From: JAQIBY01 sp963676165 | GTDB lineage: Bacteria; Bacteroidota; Bacteroidia; Bacteroidales; ML635J-15 | Direction of reading: 5' to 3' | Assembly: GCA_963676165.1 (NCBI GenBank) | Contig: OY781043.1 | Coordinates: 620,001-684,000 of the forward strand | DNA length: 64,000 nt | Shown: one piece after another, positions 33,450 to 42,497 of the stretch | Numbering within the stretch: the stretch's first letter is position 1 | Layout of the letters: each line of letters opens with the position of its first letter | Program-made: the position numbers and the translations under genes | The notes under the pieces: model-generated | Told to the model about the DNA's origin: nothing | The model's input: only the letters and a program-made list of their open reading frames with translations | Databases searched by the model: none

Positions 33450-36194
33450 TTATTGTACAGGATAGTTCGCTTTATAAAATTTCATATAAAGCTCAATGTC
33501 TTTCTCTTTTTTCAGCGTTTCGTAATTGTTTTCTGAAATTACAAACTGCACATATTCAACGTCTTCAACTAAGCCGAATACATTTTGATTATTTCGGATT
33601 AGTTTCATGTAGTTTATGGATTGTTTGCTGTTTTTGAAAGGTTTAACGATCACTAAATTTGTGCTTTCCGTGAATAATTGATTGCTGACGCGAAAATTAT
33701 TCATGTTAAAAGTGAAAATGTTAAAACTCGAAACTTCAAACTGTAATTTTTTGACATCAACTTTGTCTTCCAATGTTGCAATGACATAATAGTGTGTGTC
33801 GCTACCTATGAAAGTGTATAATTGCTCCGCTATCTCTTCTTCTGTTATGCTTGTGTCTTGAGGCATTTCATCTGTCGGCAGTTCAGGTGTTGGTCTGCTA
33901 TTCAAATCAGCAATTAGTGCATCTACATCTGTTTCACCAAGGTAACCTAGAATTTGCATCGCACGGTTAGAAAGTGGGTCTTCAGGATAGTTTTGAATGA
34001 ATTCAGCCAAATTCTGTTTAAATGTCAATTGATCAACATCCAGCGCAGTACTAATGATTTGAATAAATTTCACCTTCGGAGTATATGGGCTTTCCGGATG
34101 TTTTTGAATGAATGTTTTCGCCTTACTACTTGCAGAAATTGTGTTTCCATTTCGGTACATGTCGTATAAGGTTTCGTATTCAACACGCTGAGCATTTTGT
34201 TCTTCTGCAAGCTCTTGCAAATAATTTGGATTCTTTAAAAGCTTAGCAAAGTGGCTTTCCGGGAACATGGACATTACTAATTGCTTGTACGAATTTGCTT
34301 TTGTACTATTCCCCGTTTCAGTATATAACTCATACAGATTATAGTAAGTTGGAAGTTTGTATTCATGCTCAGGGAAACGGTCATTCAGTTGCTCAAAAGC
34401 TAAAATTGATTTGTCATAATCTGTGAATTCTTCGTGATAAATTTCTCCCATATCATAAAGTGCTTCTCGAATGTTTTCATTCGATATAGCCATGAGGGAA
34501 TCTGTTAATGGTAGATCTTGAAGATAGAATGCACGAGATTTATTGTCGCTAATGCGAGCTACAGCAGATGAGTCGCTTCCTGCAACACTGTCTTCTTCAG
34601 CAAATTCATTGGTTTGAATTACAGATTTGTTGGATCGTCTCCAATGGTCTTCTAACTTACGCGTTCCCCATTTCTTTTGGAATTCATTTTGTCCAAAACT
34701 CAAAGTCGCGGGATTATAAAAATACCATTTTCCTCCGGATGGGGCATTGACTTGTGACGAACCTCTACGTTCATCAAAAAGCATGGAGTTTTGTTGTCTT
34801 TCAAGTTCTGACTCACGTTCACGCTCTTCTTGTTCAATGACTTCTTGAATGATTTCATCAATCAAGGCATTTCTGTCCTTTTCTGACATGGAGGCCACCA
34901 TTTGAAGACTGTCTTCAGTTTCAACAATGTCCATTTGAGTCACAAGATCGGTTAAATTTCTTGACAGCACTCGAATTTCATCGTAGCGTGGATGCTCATT
35001 GGAAAGATTCATAATGCATGTGTCATAATATGCTTGAGATAATCTGTAGTCAGGAATCTCATAATAGATATTACCAAGTTTCATGCATGATATTGCTTTC
35101 TGATTATTGTTTGCTATGCTGTTTTCTGATGAGAGTTTATAATTCTTAATGGCTTCATCCACATGATTGTTTTTGAGTTCAATCTCAGCTAAGGCGTAAT
35201 AAACCTGATCTAAATAATCGATGTTTTTATCATCGCGAAGCATTTTCGTTAAAAGCTTCTTCATGTCTTTGTAGCTTCCGCCAAGTTTTCCATAACATTC
35301 TGCCATGTTAATTTTGGCATTAAAACCCATTTCGTAAGCTGCATGATTGCTTTTATACACACGCTCAAACATGAGTGCTGCTTTGCGATAATCTTCTTTC
35401 TCTTTGTATAGCTGCGCCAGCAAGTATTGATGTCTTACTTTCTCTTTTTTATTCTTGTTTTTCTTGATGGATTTGTGCAGATGAGGAATGGCAGCATCTT
35501 TTTCATCTTGTGTTAAATAAAATGCGGCTTTGAGCATTTCAACCTCAGCTTCAAGTTCTTCCGGAAAATCTTTTTCCGCATCAATTTGATCCAACCACTC
35601 TCTTGTCATTTTTAAATTATTGGTTGCCAAACTAGTTCTACCCATCCAATACATTGCTTCGTACTTAATGTCTTCATTTCTGAATTCACGGATAATGTAT
35701 TCGAAATTTTGTCTGGCAGGCAGAAACTCAGTTTTCATGAAGTAGGCTTTTCCCATGAGTAAATAGGAGTCATCAACCCACCTGTTATACTCATTTTTTT
35801 CCATGAATTTGCGTTGCTTTTTGCTGAGTTTGCCTCCTTTTTGTTTTGGTTTGGCTTTGATTGAGTGGTATTTGATGGTTTTGGATGCCTTTTTAATGGC
35901 ATTGTCCATTTCACCGGCAACACTTGATGCCGTTTCTTCTGTTCCTAAAATGTAAATCGGAAGTGGTCGGGTAAAGTCGTCGCTGTGCTGATCTTCAACA
36001 CGTTTAACGCCTTTACGGAAAGCTTCACGTCCATTGAAATATACATTGTAATGCGCTGTAATGTTGTGATAAGATCTGTTCACAAAGGTGTTTTTCTCTG
36101 TTGAACATCCTATGCTCAACAGAATTAAAACTGCTATTGCAATACTATGTGGACGATATTTTTTCAAGTTATTTTGTTTTACATTAAAACTCAA
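33450..36194 (-). CDS. sprE: SprE/PorW-type TPR lipoprotein, T9SS component
   Basis: The 914-residue protein is a large periplasm-facing lipoprotein of the T9SS. A lipobox at LLSIGC gives lipidated Cys30, after a basic N-region. The hallmark start of the mature protein reads NRSYHNITAHYNVYFNGREAF. Tetratricopeptide repeats follow over ~130-400 (for example DSYLLMGKAYF and KINMAECYGKLG). A charged linker of EQEERERESEL type lies near 460, then a WYFYNPATLSFGQNEFQKKWG block (~490), more TPRs and a C-terminal domain ending KFYKANYPVQ. In gliding bacteria SprE, and in Porphyromonas PorW, link PorX-controlled machinery to the outer membrane. It lies directly upstream of porX. Confidence 0.88.
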   Translation of the reverse strand: MSFNVKQNNLKKYRPHSIAIAVLILLSIGCSTEKNTFVNRSYHNITAHYNVYFNGREAFRKGVKRVEDQHSDDFTRPLPIYILGTEETASSVAGEMDNAIKKASKTIKYHSIKAKPKQKGGKLSKKQRKFMEKNEYNRWVDDSYLLMGKAYFMKTEFLPARQNFEYIIREFRNEDIKYEAMYWMGRTSLATNNLKMTREWLDQIDAEKDFPEELEAEVEMLKAAFYLTQDEKDAAIPHLHKSIKKNKNKKEKVRHQYLLAQLYKEKEDYRKAALMFERVYKSNHAAYEMGFNAKINMAECYGKLGGSYKDMKKLLTKMLRDDKNIDYLDQVYYALAEIELKNNHVDEAIKNYKLSSENSIANNNQKAISCMKLGNIYYEIPDYRLSQAYYDTCIMNLSNEHPRYDEIRVLSRNLTDLVTQMDIVETEDSLQMVASMSEKDRNALIDEIIQEVIEQEERERESELERQQNSMLFDERRGSSQVNAPSGGKWYFYNPATLSFGQNEFQKKWGTRKLEDHWRRSNKSVIQTNEFAEEDSVAGSDSSAVARISDNKSRAFYLQDLPLTDSLMAISNENIREALYDMGEIYHEEFTDYDKSILAFEQLNDRFPEHEYKLPTYYNLYELYTETGNSTKANSYKQLVMSMFPESHFAKLLKNPNYLQELAEEQNAQRVEYETLYDMYRNGNTISASSKAKTFIQKHPESPYTPKVKFIQIISTALDVDQLTFKQNLAEFIQNYPEDPLSNRAMQILGYLGETDVDALIADLNSRPTPELPTDEMPQDTSITEEEIAEQLYTFIGSDTHYYVIATLEDKVDVKKLQFEVSSFNIFTFNMNNFRVSNQLFTESTNLVIVKPFKNSKQSINYMKLIRNNQNVFGLVEDVEYVQFVISENNYETLKKEKDIELYMKFYKANYPVQ

Positions 36195-36219
36195 AAATAA
36201 CAGCTTTATTATTTAAAAA

Positions 36220-38061
36220 CTACTCAACTGTCACAGATTTTGCAAGATTTCTTGGTTGATCCACGTTACACCCTCTCATTACTGCAATGTAGTAAGAAAT
36301 TAATTGCAGAGGAATAACAGAAAGAAGTGGAGCCAATGCAAAGTCTGACGCAGGAACTTCAATCACATGATCGGCCATTTTACTAATGGTGTCATCTCCT
36401 TCGGTAACAATCGCGATAATTGTGCCTTTTCTTGCTTTCACTTCCTGAATGTTGCTGACAATCTTTTCGTACGATTTGTCTTTTGTTGCAACAACGACAA
36501 CAGGCATATTTTCATCAATTAGAGCAATTGGTCCATGTTTCATTTCAGCTGCAGGATAACCTTCTGCATGAATGTAGGAGATCTCTTTCAATTTCAAAGC
36601 TCCTTCCATAGCAACAGGATACAAATATCCACGACCGAGATACAATGCATTGCTTGCATCTTTATACAGTTCGCTAATTGCTTTTATATGGTCAGCTTTT
36701 GTTAAAATTGATGCAATCTTATCTGGAATGAGTGCTAATTCTTCAATTAAGTTTGCATATTCTTTGTCAGAAAGTGCTTTATTGCATTTACCGATTTGCA
36801 TAGCAATCATTGTCAGTACGGTAACTTGGGCAGTAAATGCTTTTGTGGAAGCAACCCCAATTTCCGGACCTGCATGTGTGTAAACACCTCCATCAGTGGC
36901 TCTTGGAATACTTGATCCAACAACGTTGCAAATGCCAAGAACTGTTGCGCCTTTTGCTTTGGCAGATTCAATAGCTGCTAATGTGTCTGCAGTTTCACCA
37001 CTTTGACTGATTGCGATGACAACATCGTCTTTGTATATAACAGGGTCGCGATAACGGAATTCACTTGCATATTCTACCTCTGTTGGGATGCGAGCAAATT
37101 CTTCAATTAAATATTCTCCAACTAAACCTGCATGATAACTTGTTCCACAAGCAATGATGATAATGCGTTTGGCGTTTAGAATAGCCTCCATATTATCATG
37201 CAATCCCCCAAGACGAAGTTCTTTTGTTGCAGGATTTATTCTTCCTCTGAATGTGTCAGTAATGGATCTGGGTTGTTCATGAATTTCTTTGAGCATATAG
37301 TGCTCATAACCAGATTTTTCAATTTCATCAACATCCAACTCCAGTTTATGTACAATAGGTTTTTTTTCTCCTTCTTTTGTTGTGAGGTTTTTAAGGTTTA
37401 GACCTTTTTTCCCAATCACAGCCATATCGTTATCCTGAAGGTAGATGACGGATTTTGTATGCTCAACAATAGGGGTTGCATCACTTGCTAAAAAGTACTC
37501 TCCGGAACCGACACCAATCACAAGTGGGCTTCCTTTACGGACAGCAATAAGGTGGTCTTTTTCATCTGCACAGGCAATTACAAGACCATAAGCGCCAACA
37601 ACTTTTGACAAAGCAAGTTCAACTGCCGTAACAGCATCTACATTCCCTTTGAGATAAATGTATTCAATGAGATTTGCCAAAACTTCAGTGTCTGTTTCGC
37701 TTTGAAAAGCGTAACCGCGTTTTTCCAGCTTATCTTTTAAGCGAGTATAGTTCTCAATAATACCATTATGAATAATGATGAACTTACCGTTCATACTTGT
37801 ATGCGGATGTGCATTCACATTGTTTGGTTCACCATGTGTTGCCCAACGTGTATGTCCTAATCCTATAGTACCATGTGTGCTGTGATCTTTAACTTCGTTT
37901 TCAAGATCAGACACTTTTCCCTGACATTTATAAATGTTACATTTGTCATTCAATAAGGCAATACCGGCAGAATCATATCCCCGGTATTCCAAGCGTTTTA
38001 AACCTTTTATAAGAATTGGGTAGGCTTGTTTTTCCCCAATGTATCCGACAATTCCACACAT
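36220..38061 (-). CDS. glmS: Glutamine--fructose-6-phosphate aminotransferase (isomerizing)
   Basis: The 613-residue enzyme makes glucosamine 6-phosphate for peptidoglycan and LPS. Cys2 in MCGIVGYIGEKQ is the glutaminase nucleophile. The N-terminal glutamine amidotransferase domain (~1-220) shows GHTRWATHG and HNGIIENY. Two SIS domains follow with CGTSYHAGL (~305), SQSGETADTL (~353) and the C-terminal DQPRNLAKSVTVE. It is the third gene of the six-gene minus-strand operon. No glmS ribozyme is visible in the 18-base spacer. Confidence 0.97.
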   Translation of the reverse strand: MCGIVGYIGEKQAYPILIKGLKRLEYRGYDSAGIALLNDKCNIYKCQGKVSDLENEVKDHSTHGTIGLGHTRWATHGEPNNVNAHPHTSMNGKFIIIHNGIIENYTRLKDKLEKRGYAFQSETDTEVLANLIEYIYLKGNVDAVTAVELALSKVVGAYGLVIACADEKDHLIAVRKGSPLVIGVGSGEYFLASDATPIVEHTKSVIYLQDNDMAVIGKKGLNLKNLTTKEGEKKPIVHKLELDVDEIEKSGYEHYMLKEIHEQPRSITDTFRGRINPATKELRLGGLHDNMEAILNAKRIIIIACGTSYHAGLVGEYLIEEFARIPTEVEYASEFRYRDPVIYKDDVVIAISQSGETADTLAAIESAKAKGATVLGICNVVGSSIPRATDGGVYTHAGPEIGVASTKAFTAQVTVLTMIAMQIGKCNKALSDKEYANLIEELALIPDKIASILTKADHIKAISELYKDASNALYLGRGYLYPVAMEGALKLKEISYIHAEGYPAAEMKHGPIALIDENMPVVVVATKDKSYEKIVSNIQEVKARKGTIIAIVTEGDDTISKMADHVIEVPASDFALAPLLSVIPLQLISYYIAVMRGCNVDQPRNLAKSVTVE

Positions 38062-38079
38062 AGTTAAGTCAGCTTTTTA

Positions 38080-39351
38080 TTAAAAATCAGATGTAATAAT
38101 CTTAATTTGCAGTGGATGAATTGGATGAGAACCTCCGTAAATTGCGCAATAACTTGCACTGGTTCTGTTACTTAATGCAAACATTGATAAATAATTGTCA
38201 ACATATAAGTTTTCAGACAATAAGTCCTGCAAATACAATGGAATATTAAAAGTAAATGTGGCGTCGTCTTCATTATAAACACCACCAAAATGGTCAGAGC
38301 TTACTTTGTAATCAGTTAAAAATTCAAAAAGGTCATTTTCGTTTTTATAAACTAAAGCAAGTTGCCCTGGTATTTCTGTTGAGTTAAAATATTCTTCTGC
38401 AACTGTAACTTGCAGTTGCGCACGATTTATTCCTTTGTTAATGAGCTGGTTTAATTGAGCAGTGTCTTCAACTCGTAGCTCGACTTTTAACCCTGCTGCA
38501 GATTGAATGAAAGCAAACTCATTATTCTCGCTCGGATTGTTTATTGCATCCAATAACTCTGGAGATGCACTGCTGTAATCATGTTCAAACATGTTTATGC
38601 GCACTGCAGTTGAGTTGATTAAGAAATCGTAAGTTAAACTGTCATTGTAATACATTAGAAGTCTTGAGTCTTCAGATGTTAAATTGAAATATGAAATACA
38701 ACCTCCGCTACCAACTTGTGGCACAGCTTCTAAATACAAGCCTCTGAAAGCTTCTTTAAAGCCGTCTTCGTCAGTGTAGATGCTGTTATTGTTGAAAAAA
38801 CTCAAAAAATCAGTGTCTTCAATTGCAAAGGCAATTGTGTCATCACCCGGTCTTGGAGTAAAGCTGTATTCCCCAAGTAATGTCAGGTTTGTACTTGGAT
38901 TTTCAATTTCGTAATCGCTGTAATAAGTTGAGTCAATATCAAAGTCAGTTTCGTTGATTTGGTACAGCTTGAAATTTATATTTTGTGTTGTGTCTCCAAA
39001 ATATCCACCATAATTAAGAATGAGGGACATAGAATCTACACTAATTTCGGTGTCGTTACTCACATTTCCAGTTGACAATGTTACCTGACTGATGAATGAA
39101 GCATTGGTTAATCCAAAGAAATCATCTTGATACGAGCCAAGTAAGCTCAAACTTCGTTCGTCACTAGCAATGCTGCTGTCTTTTACTGTTCTTGTAAAAA
39201 CGGTAAGGCTGTCAGTTGCCAGGATAATTTTATCTGAACCGGGTTGCAGTCCTACTCCAATATCTGACGGGTCCTTCTCACATGCTGTAAAACTCAATAT
39301 CAAACCAAGAATGAGTCCTGAAATGATAATTGCCGGTTTTGTATTTCTCAT
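38080..39351 (-). CDS. DUF4270 family lipoprotein
   Basis: The 423-residue lipoprotein has an N-terminal membrane segment ending LSFTAC, giving lipidated Cys24, and then the DUF4270 signature EKDPSDIGVGLQPGSD. The remainder is beta-rich, with repeated aspartate and serine turns and a C-terminal HPIHPLQIKII. DUF4270 proteins are common in Bacteroidota, often next to glmS and glycogen-synthase-like genes, but their role is unknown. The gene lies 18 bases from both neighbours. Confidence 0.85.
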   Translation of the reverse strand: MRNTKPAIIISGLILGLILSFTACEKDPSDIGVGLQPGSDKIILATDSLTVFTRTVKDSSIASDERSLSLLGSYQDDFFGLTNASFISQVTLSTGNVSNDTEISVDSMSLILNYGGYFGDTTQNINFKLYQINETDFDIDSTYYSDYEIENPSTNLTLLGEYSFTPRPGDDTIAFAIEDTDFLSFFNNNSIYTDEDGFKEAFRGLYLEAVPQVGSGGCISYFNLTSEDSRLLMYYNDSLTYDFLINSTAVRINMFEHDYSSASPELLDAINNPSENNEFAFIQSAAGLKVELRVEDTAQLNQLINKGINRAQLQVTVAEEYFNSTEIPGQLALVYKNENDLFEFLTDYKVSSDHFGGVYNEDDATFTFNIPLYLQDLLSENLYVDNYLSMFALSNRTSASYCAIYGGSHPIHPLQIKIITSDF

Positions 39352-39369
39352 AAAAATAGTTTTGCCTCT

Positions 39370-40167
39370 TTAAATGTTATCATAAAACTCTGAATATCTT
39401 TCAACGTAGTTTTCTTCGTCTTGGTATTCAAGTAGAGGTTTTTTTGTTGATTTTGCGTATTCGATTAACTCTGGAGCGACATTTTCGTTGCCTACAATAA
39501 TTGCATCTGAGTTGTCAATAGCCAGTTTGTTAAGATTGATATAATCTGCTTTCTTGAGAACATCAAGGTCTGATTTTTCAATGCCTTCAAAAAGTGCTGT
39601 ACTTGTAATGTTTGAATTTAAATCGTTTTTGAAATCATTATCATACAATGAGTAAACAATTTTTAGATCGCTGAAAAGAGGATCGTCTTTGTATGATTTT
39701 TTCAGGTAAAGTGGCACAAAGGCAGAGAACCAACCATGTACATGAACAATGTCAGGGCTCCAGCAAAGTTTTTTTACTGTCTCAATTACTCCTCTGGCAT
39801 AGAAAATTGCACGTTTGTCATTGTCTTCAAATTCCACTCCGCTTTTGTCTGTCGTTACAGCTTTGCGGTGGAAAAAGTCTTCATTGTCAATGAAATACAC
39901 CTGCATTCTGGCAGCTTGAATTGATGCTACTTTAATGATAAGTGGGTGATCATAATCTTCAATAATCAGGTTCATTCCAGAAAGTCTAATGACTTCATGA
40001 AGCTGATTTCTCCTTTCGTTTATGTTGCCGAAACGAGGCATGAATGTTCGTATTTCTTTTCCTGCTTCCTGAATGCCTTGAGGCAAATAACGACCAATTT
40101 TAGACATGTGGGTTTCAGGTAGGTAGGGTGTGATTTCCTGTGCAACGAATAATACTTTTTGCTTCAT
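39370..40167 (-). CDS. Glycogen/starch synthase-like protein, N-terminal GT5 domain only
   Basis: The 265-residue protein corresponds to the N-terminal catalytic domain of GT5 glycogen synthases. It begins KVLFVAQEITPYLPETHMSKIGRYLPQGIQ and has PDIVHVHGWFSAFVPLYL (~140). The C-terminal nucleotide-sugar domain of full-length enzymes (~480 residues) is absent, and the KTGGL loop is replaced by THMSK. This short form is a known Bacteroidota variant, not a recent truncation. Whether it is catalytic is doubtful. It heads the six-gene operon leading to tsaE. Confidence 0.8.
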   Translation of the reverse strand: MKQKVLFVAQEITPYLPETHMSKIGRYLPQGIQEAGKEIRTFMPRFGNINERRNQLHEVIRLSGMNLIIEDYDHPLIIKVASIQAARMQVYFIDNEDFFHRKAVTTDKSGVEFEDNDKRAIFYARGVIETVKKLCWSPDIVHVHGWFSAFVPLYLKKSYKDDPLFSDLKIVYSLYDNDFKNDLNSNITSTALFEGIEKSDLDVLKKADYINLNKLAIDNSDAIIVGNENVAPELIEYAKSTKKPLLEYQDEENYVERYSEFYDNI

Positions 40168-40192
40168 GATATAACATATTGATATGTGGTTA

Positions 40193-40200
40193 CAAAAGTA
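40193..40200 (-). promoter_or_regulatory. -7 element of the glgA-like/glmS/sprE/porX operon
   Basis: The minus strand reads TACTTTTG, an exact TAnnTTTG match, 25 bases upstream of the ATG at 40167. A near -33 (ATTG on the minus strand, from 40221-40224) sits 20 bases further upstream. Confidence 0.55.
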
Positions 40201-40277
40201 AACATTTTTCCGCTAATATGCAATTTGCTTGCTTATCGACAGTTTTATCTGTCAAATTTCATGTTTTGACAATTAAA

Positions 40278-40310
40278 TTTGGGAAACATCTTTGAAAGGA
40301 ATTATCTTTA
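40278..40310 (+). promoter_or_regulatory. Promoter of panC
   Basis: TTTG (40278-40281) and TATCTTTA (40303-40310) are separated by 21 bases. The ATG at 40325 follows 14 bases later, which supports that start over an upstream TTG at 40292. Confidence 0.55.
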
Positions 40311-40324
40311 CTGAAAATTTAATT

Positions 40325-41182
40325 ATGAAAATAGTTAGCAATAATTCAGAGCTTGATTCGCTTGTGTTTGAATGGAAATCACTAGGGTATAAGGTTGGTT
40401 TTGTGCCTACTATGGGAGCTTTACATCAGGGACATATGAGCCTTGTTCGGTTGTCACGATCAGATAACCCAAAAACAATTGTCTCAATTTTTGTCAATCC
40501 GACTCAGTTTAACGATACGAAAGATTTGGAAAAATATCCACGCACGCCAGAAGCTGATGTGTCAATGCTGGAGAATGAAGGTGTTGACCTTGTGTTTTAT
40601 CCAGAAGTTGAGACCATTTATCCTGATAAGAATTTACATGAATTTAATTTAGATGGATTGGATTTGCCAATGGAAGGTAAATTTCGTCCCGGACATTTTG
40701 ATGGTGTTGCTGACGTTGTCTATCGTTTGTTTTCTATGGTGAAGCCTGATAGAGCATATTTTGGAGAAAAGGATTATCAGCAGTTGAAGATTATTCAGCA
40801 AATGACGAAGGATGCCAATTTGCCTGTTGAAATTCATTCCGGGGATATTATTCGAGAGGCTGATGGACTGGCGATGAGTTCACGAAATGTTCGGTTAAGC
40901 GAGGATGAACGAATGCATGCCAATCAGATATTTGCAATCCTAAAAGCTTTTGATTCAGATAAATTCCAGAATTCGCCCAAACAGGGAGAAAAGTATCTTG
41001 AAGAAAAACTTAATGCGATTAAACATTTGAAAACAGAATATGTTTCTATAGTAGAAGATGAGACAATGAAAGAGCCTGATAGTCTGCTTAATGATGTGTC
41101 CTACAGAATTTGTGTGGCTGTTTGGTGTGGAGATGTGCGTCTCATTGATAATTTGCGATTTGTTATTTCAAATAATTATTAA
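40325..41182 (+). CDS. panC: Pantothenate synthetase
   Basis: The 285-residue ligase joins pantoate and beta-alanine. It has the HIGH-like motif in FVPTMGALHQGHMSLV (~26-41), FVNPTQFN (~58), GEKDYQQL (~145) and the KMSKS-like AMSSRNVRLS (~181). The start follows the promoter at 40278-40310. It is followed 26 bases later by panD, whose product supplies beta-alanine. Confidence 0.96.
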   Translation: MKIVSNNSELDSLVFEWKSLGYKVGFVPTMGALHQGHMSLVRLSRSDNPKTIVSIFVNPTQFNDTKDLEKYPRTPEADVSMLENEGVDLVFYPEVETIYPDKNLHEFNLDGLDLPMEGKFRPGHFDGVADVVYRLFSMVKPDRAYFGEKDYQQLKIIQQMTKDANLPVEIHSGDIIREADGLAMSSRNVRLSEDERMHANQIFAILKAFDSDKFQNSPKQGEKYLEEKLNAIKHLKTEYVSIVEDETMKEPDSLLNDVSYRICVAVWCGDVRLIDNLRFVISNNY

Positions 41183-41187
41183 CTTTG
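41180..41187 (+). promoter_or_regulatory. Possible internal promoter of panD
   Basis: TAACTTTG is an exact TAnnTTTG match overlapping the panC stop. TTTG copies at 41152 and 41159 are at less usual spacings (24 and 17). Confidence 0.4.
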
Positions 41188-41208
41188 TCGCCTACAAAAA
41201 ACGTATCT

Positions 41209-41559
41209 ATGTTTATCGAAGTTGTAAAATCAAAAATTCATAAAGTCACTGTCACAGAGGCAAATTTGCAGTATGTTGGCAGCATTACCATTGACGAAGA
41301 TTTGATGGATGCAAGTAACATTATTGAAAATGAGAAAGTTCAAGTTGTCAATATCAATAATGGTGAGCGTCTGGAGACATACGTAATTAAAGGGGAAAGA
41401 GGGTCTGGTGTAATTGCATTGAATGGACCTGCTGCCCGAAAAGCCACAGTAGGAGATGTTGTGATTATTATTTCTTATGCTTCAATGGATTTTGAAGAAG
41501 CTAAGCATTTTAAACCACAATTTATTTTCCCTAATGTTGCTGATAATACCATCGATTAG
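41209..41559 (+). CDS. panD: Aspartate 1-decarboxylase
   Basis: The 116-residue proenzyme makes beta-alanine from aspartate for pantothenate. With the start at 41209, the self-cleavage site YVGSITID falls at Gly24-Ser25, the same positions as in Escherichia coli, which decides the start. Cleavage yields the pyruvoyl group on Ser25. Lys9 and the GERGSGVIALNGPAA block (~61-75) are also conserved. rfaE2 follows 2 bases later. Confidence 0.96.
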   Translation: MFIEVVKSKIHKVTVTEANLQYVGSITIDEDLMDASNIIENEKVQVVNINNGERLETYVIKGERGSGVIALNGPAARKATVGDVVIIISYASMDFEEAKHFKPQFIFPNVADNTID

Positions 41560-41561
41560 CA

Positions 41562-42044
41562 ATGAAAAAGCTTGAACATATCGAGCAAAAAATATTGACA
41601 GGTGATCGCCTTGAGCATTGGTTGAAAACAGAACGTCCATCCTTGGAGAAGTTGGTATTTACCAATGGTTGTTTTGATATTATTCATCGTGGTCATGTAA
41701 CATATTTGGCAAACGCTGCAGATTTAGGTAGCCATTTTATTGTTGCACTAAATACGGATGCTTCTGTTTCCCGATTAAAAGGAGAAAACAGGCCTGTGCA
41801 GGATGAATACACGAGAGCTCTTGTTATGGCTGCTTTTGAGTTTGTTGATTATGTGTGCTTTTTTGGTGAGGATACCCCTTTGCGAGTTATTCAGGAAATG
41901 CTTCCTGACGTGTTAGTTAAGGGTGGGGATTATGAAGTTGAAAAAATTGTCGGTTATCAAGAAGTCGTGAATGCTGGTGGTGTCGTGAAAACCATAGATT
42001 TTGTTTCTGGGTTTTCTAGTACTTCTGTTTTAAAATCGATTTAG
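41562..42044 (+). CDS. rfaE2: D-glycero-beta-D-manno-heptose 1-phosphate adenylyltransferase
   Basis: The 160-residue nucleotidyltransferase makes ADP-heptose, the substrate of HldD (2607-3584). It has the TNGCFDIIHRGHVTYL motif (~34-49, HRGH), ALNTDASVSRLKG (~66-78) and the VKGGDYEVEKIVG block (~128). It is a stand-alone adenylyltransferase, not fused to the kinase domain as in enterobacterial HldE. It is cotranscribed with panC-panD. Confidence 0.93.
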   Translation: MKKLEHIEQKILTGDRLEHWLKTERPSLEKLVFTNGCFDIIHRGHVTYLANAADLGSHFIVALNTDASVSRLKGENRPVQDEYTRALVMAAFEFVDYVCFFGEDTPLRVIQEMLPDVLVKGGDYEVEKIVGYQEVVNAGGVVKTIDFVSGFSSTSVLKSI

Positions 42045-42059
42045 TAAACAAAAATTGTT

Positions 42060-42067
42060 TATATTTG
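42060..42067 (+). promoter_or_regulatory. -7 element before the lipoprotein/radA pair
   Basis: TATATTTG is an exact TAnnTTTG match 22 bases before the ATG at 42090. No -33 TTTG is seen at the right distance. Confidence 0.5.
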
Positions 42068-42089
42068 TCTCAATACCAAAAATATAATT

Positions 42090-42497
42090 ATGCTGAAACG
42101 TATTTTAACCATTAGTTTAATTGCAATTGTTGCCACAATGGCAATGACGTCTTGTAGTAAAGTAGAGAATAAAATTGGTCGTGCTTGGCTAAAAGAAAGT
42201 ATGATGGCTGAAGATCCTGCTGAAATTATTTGGGATTTTCAAGATGGCGGTACTTTAGTTCGCATGTATAATGCAGGTGAAATTGTGGATACTGCTTATT
42301 ACACCATTGAAAAGCAAACCTTATTTACTGCAATTAAAATTATTGAAGCAGAAACTTGGCCTGGTAATACAGATCCAAACGGTTTCTTTAGAGTGGATGA
42401 AATTTCCGATGACAAACTCGTGCTTACACGTTACGAGATGCTCGACGAATCAACCGACGGAGCTTATTTGCGTAGAGAATTTGTGAGTCTTGATTAA
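42090..42497 (+). CDS. Lipoprotein of unknown function
   Basis: The 135-residue product has a lipoprotein signal ending MAMTSC with lipidated Cys22. The mature part of ~113 residues is beta-rich, with IIWDFQDGGTLVRMY and DTAYYTIEKQTLFTAIKI. This pattern of a strand, a turn and a value/threshold block resembles small lipocalin-like Bacteroidota lipoproteins, but I cannot assign a family. The stop overlaps the start of radA by 1 base, so the two share a transcript. No functional link to DNA repair is apparent. Confidence 0.7.
   Translation: MLKRILTISLIAIVATMAMTSCSKVENKIGRAWLKESMMAEDPAEIIWDFQDGGTLVRMYNAGEIVDTAYYTIEKQTLFTAIKIIEAETWPGNTDPNGFFRVDEISDDKLVLTRYEMLDESTDGAYLRREFVSLD

Noticed and set aside
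38062..38079. Search for a glmS ribozyme
   Set aside because: The spacer before glmS is only 18 bases and the gene sits inside an operon. The ribozyme is mainly a Firmicutes feature and no core sequence is present.
39370..40167. Treating the short GT5 gene as a recently truncated glycogen synthase
   Set aside because: The reading frame is intact with a normal stop, and the short spacer shows no remnant of the second domain. Half-length forms are known in this phylum.
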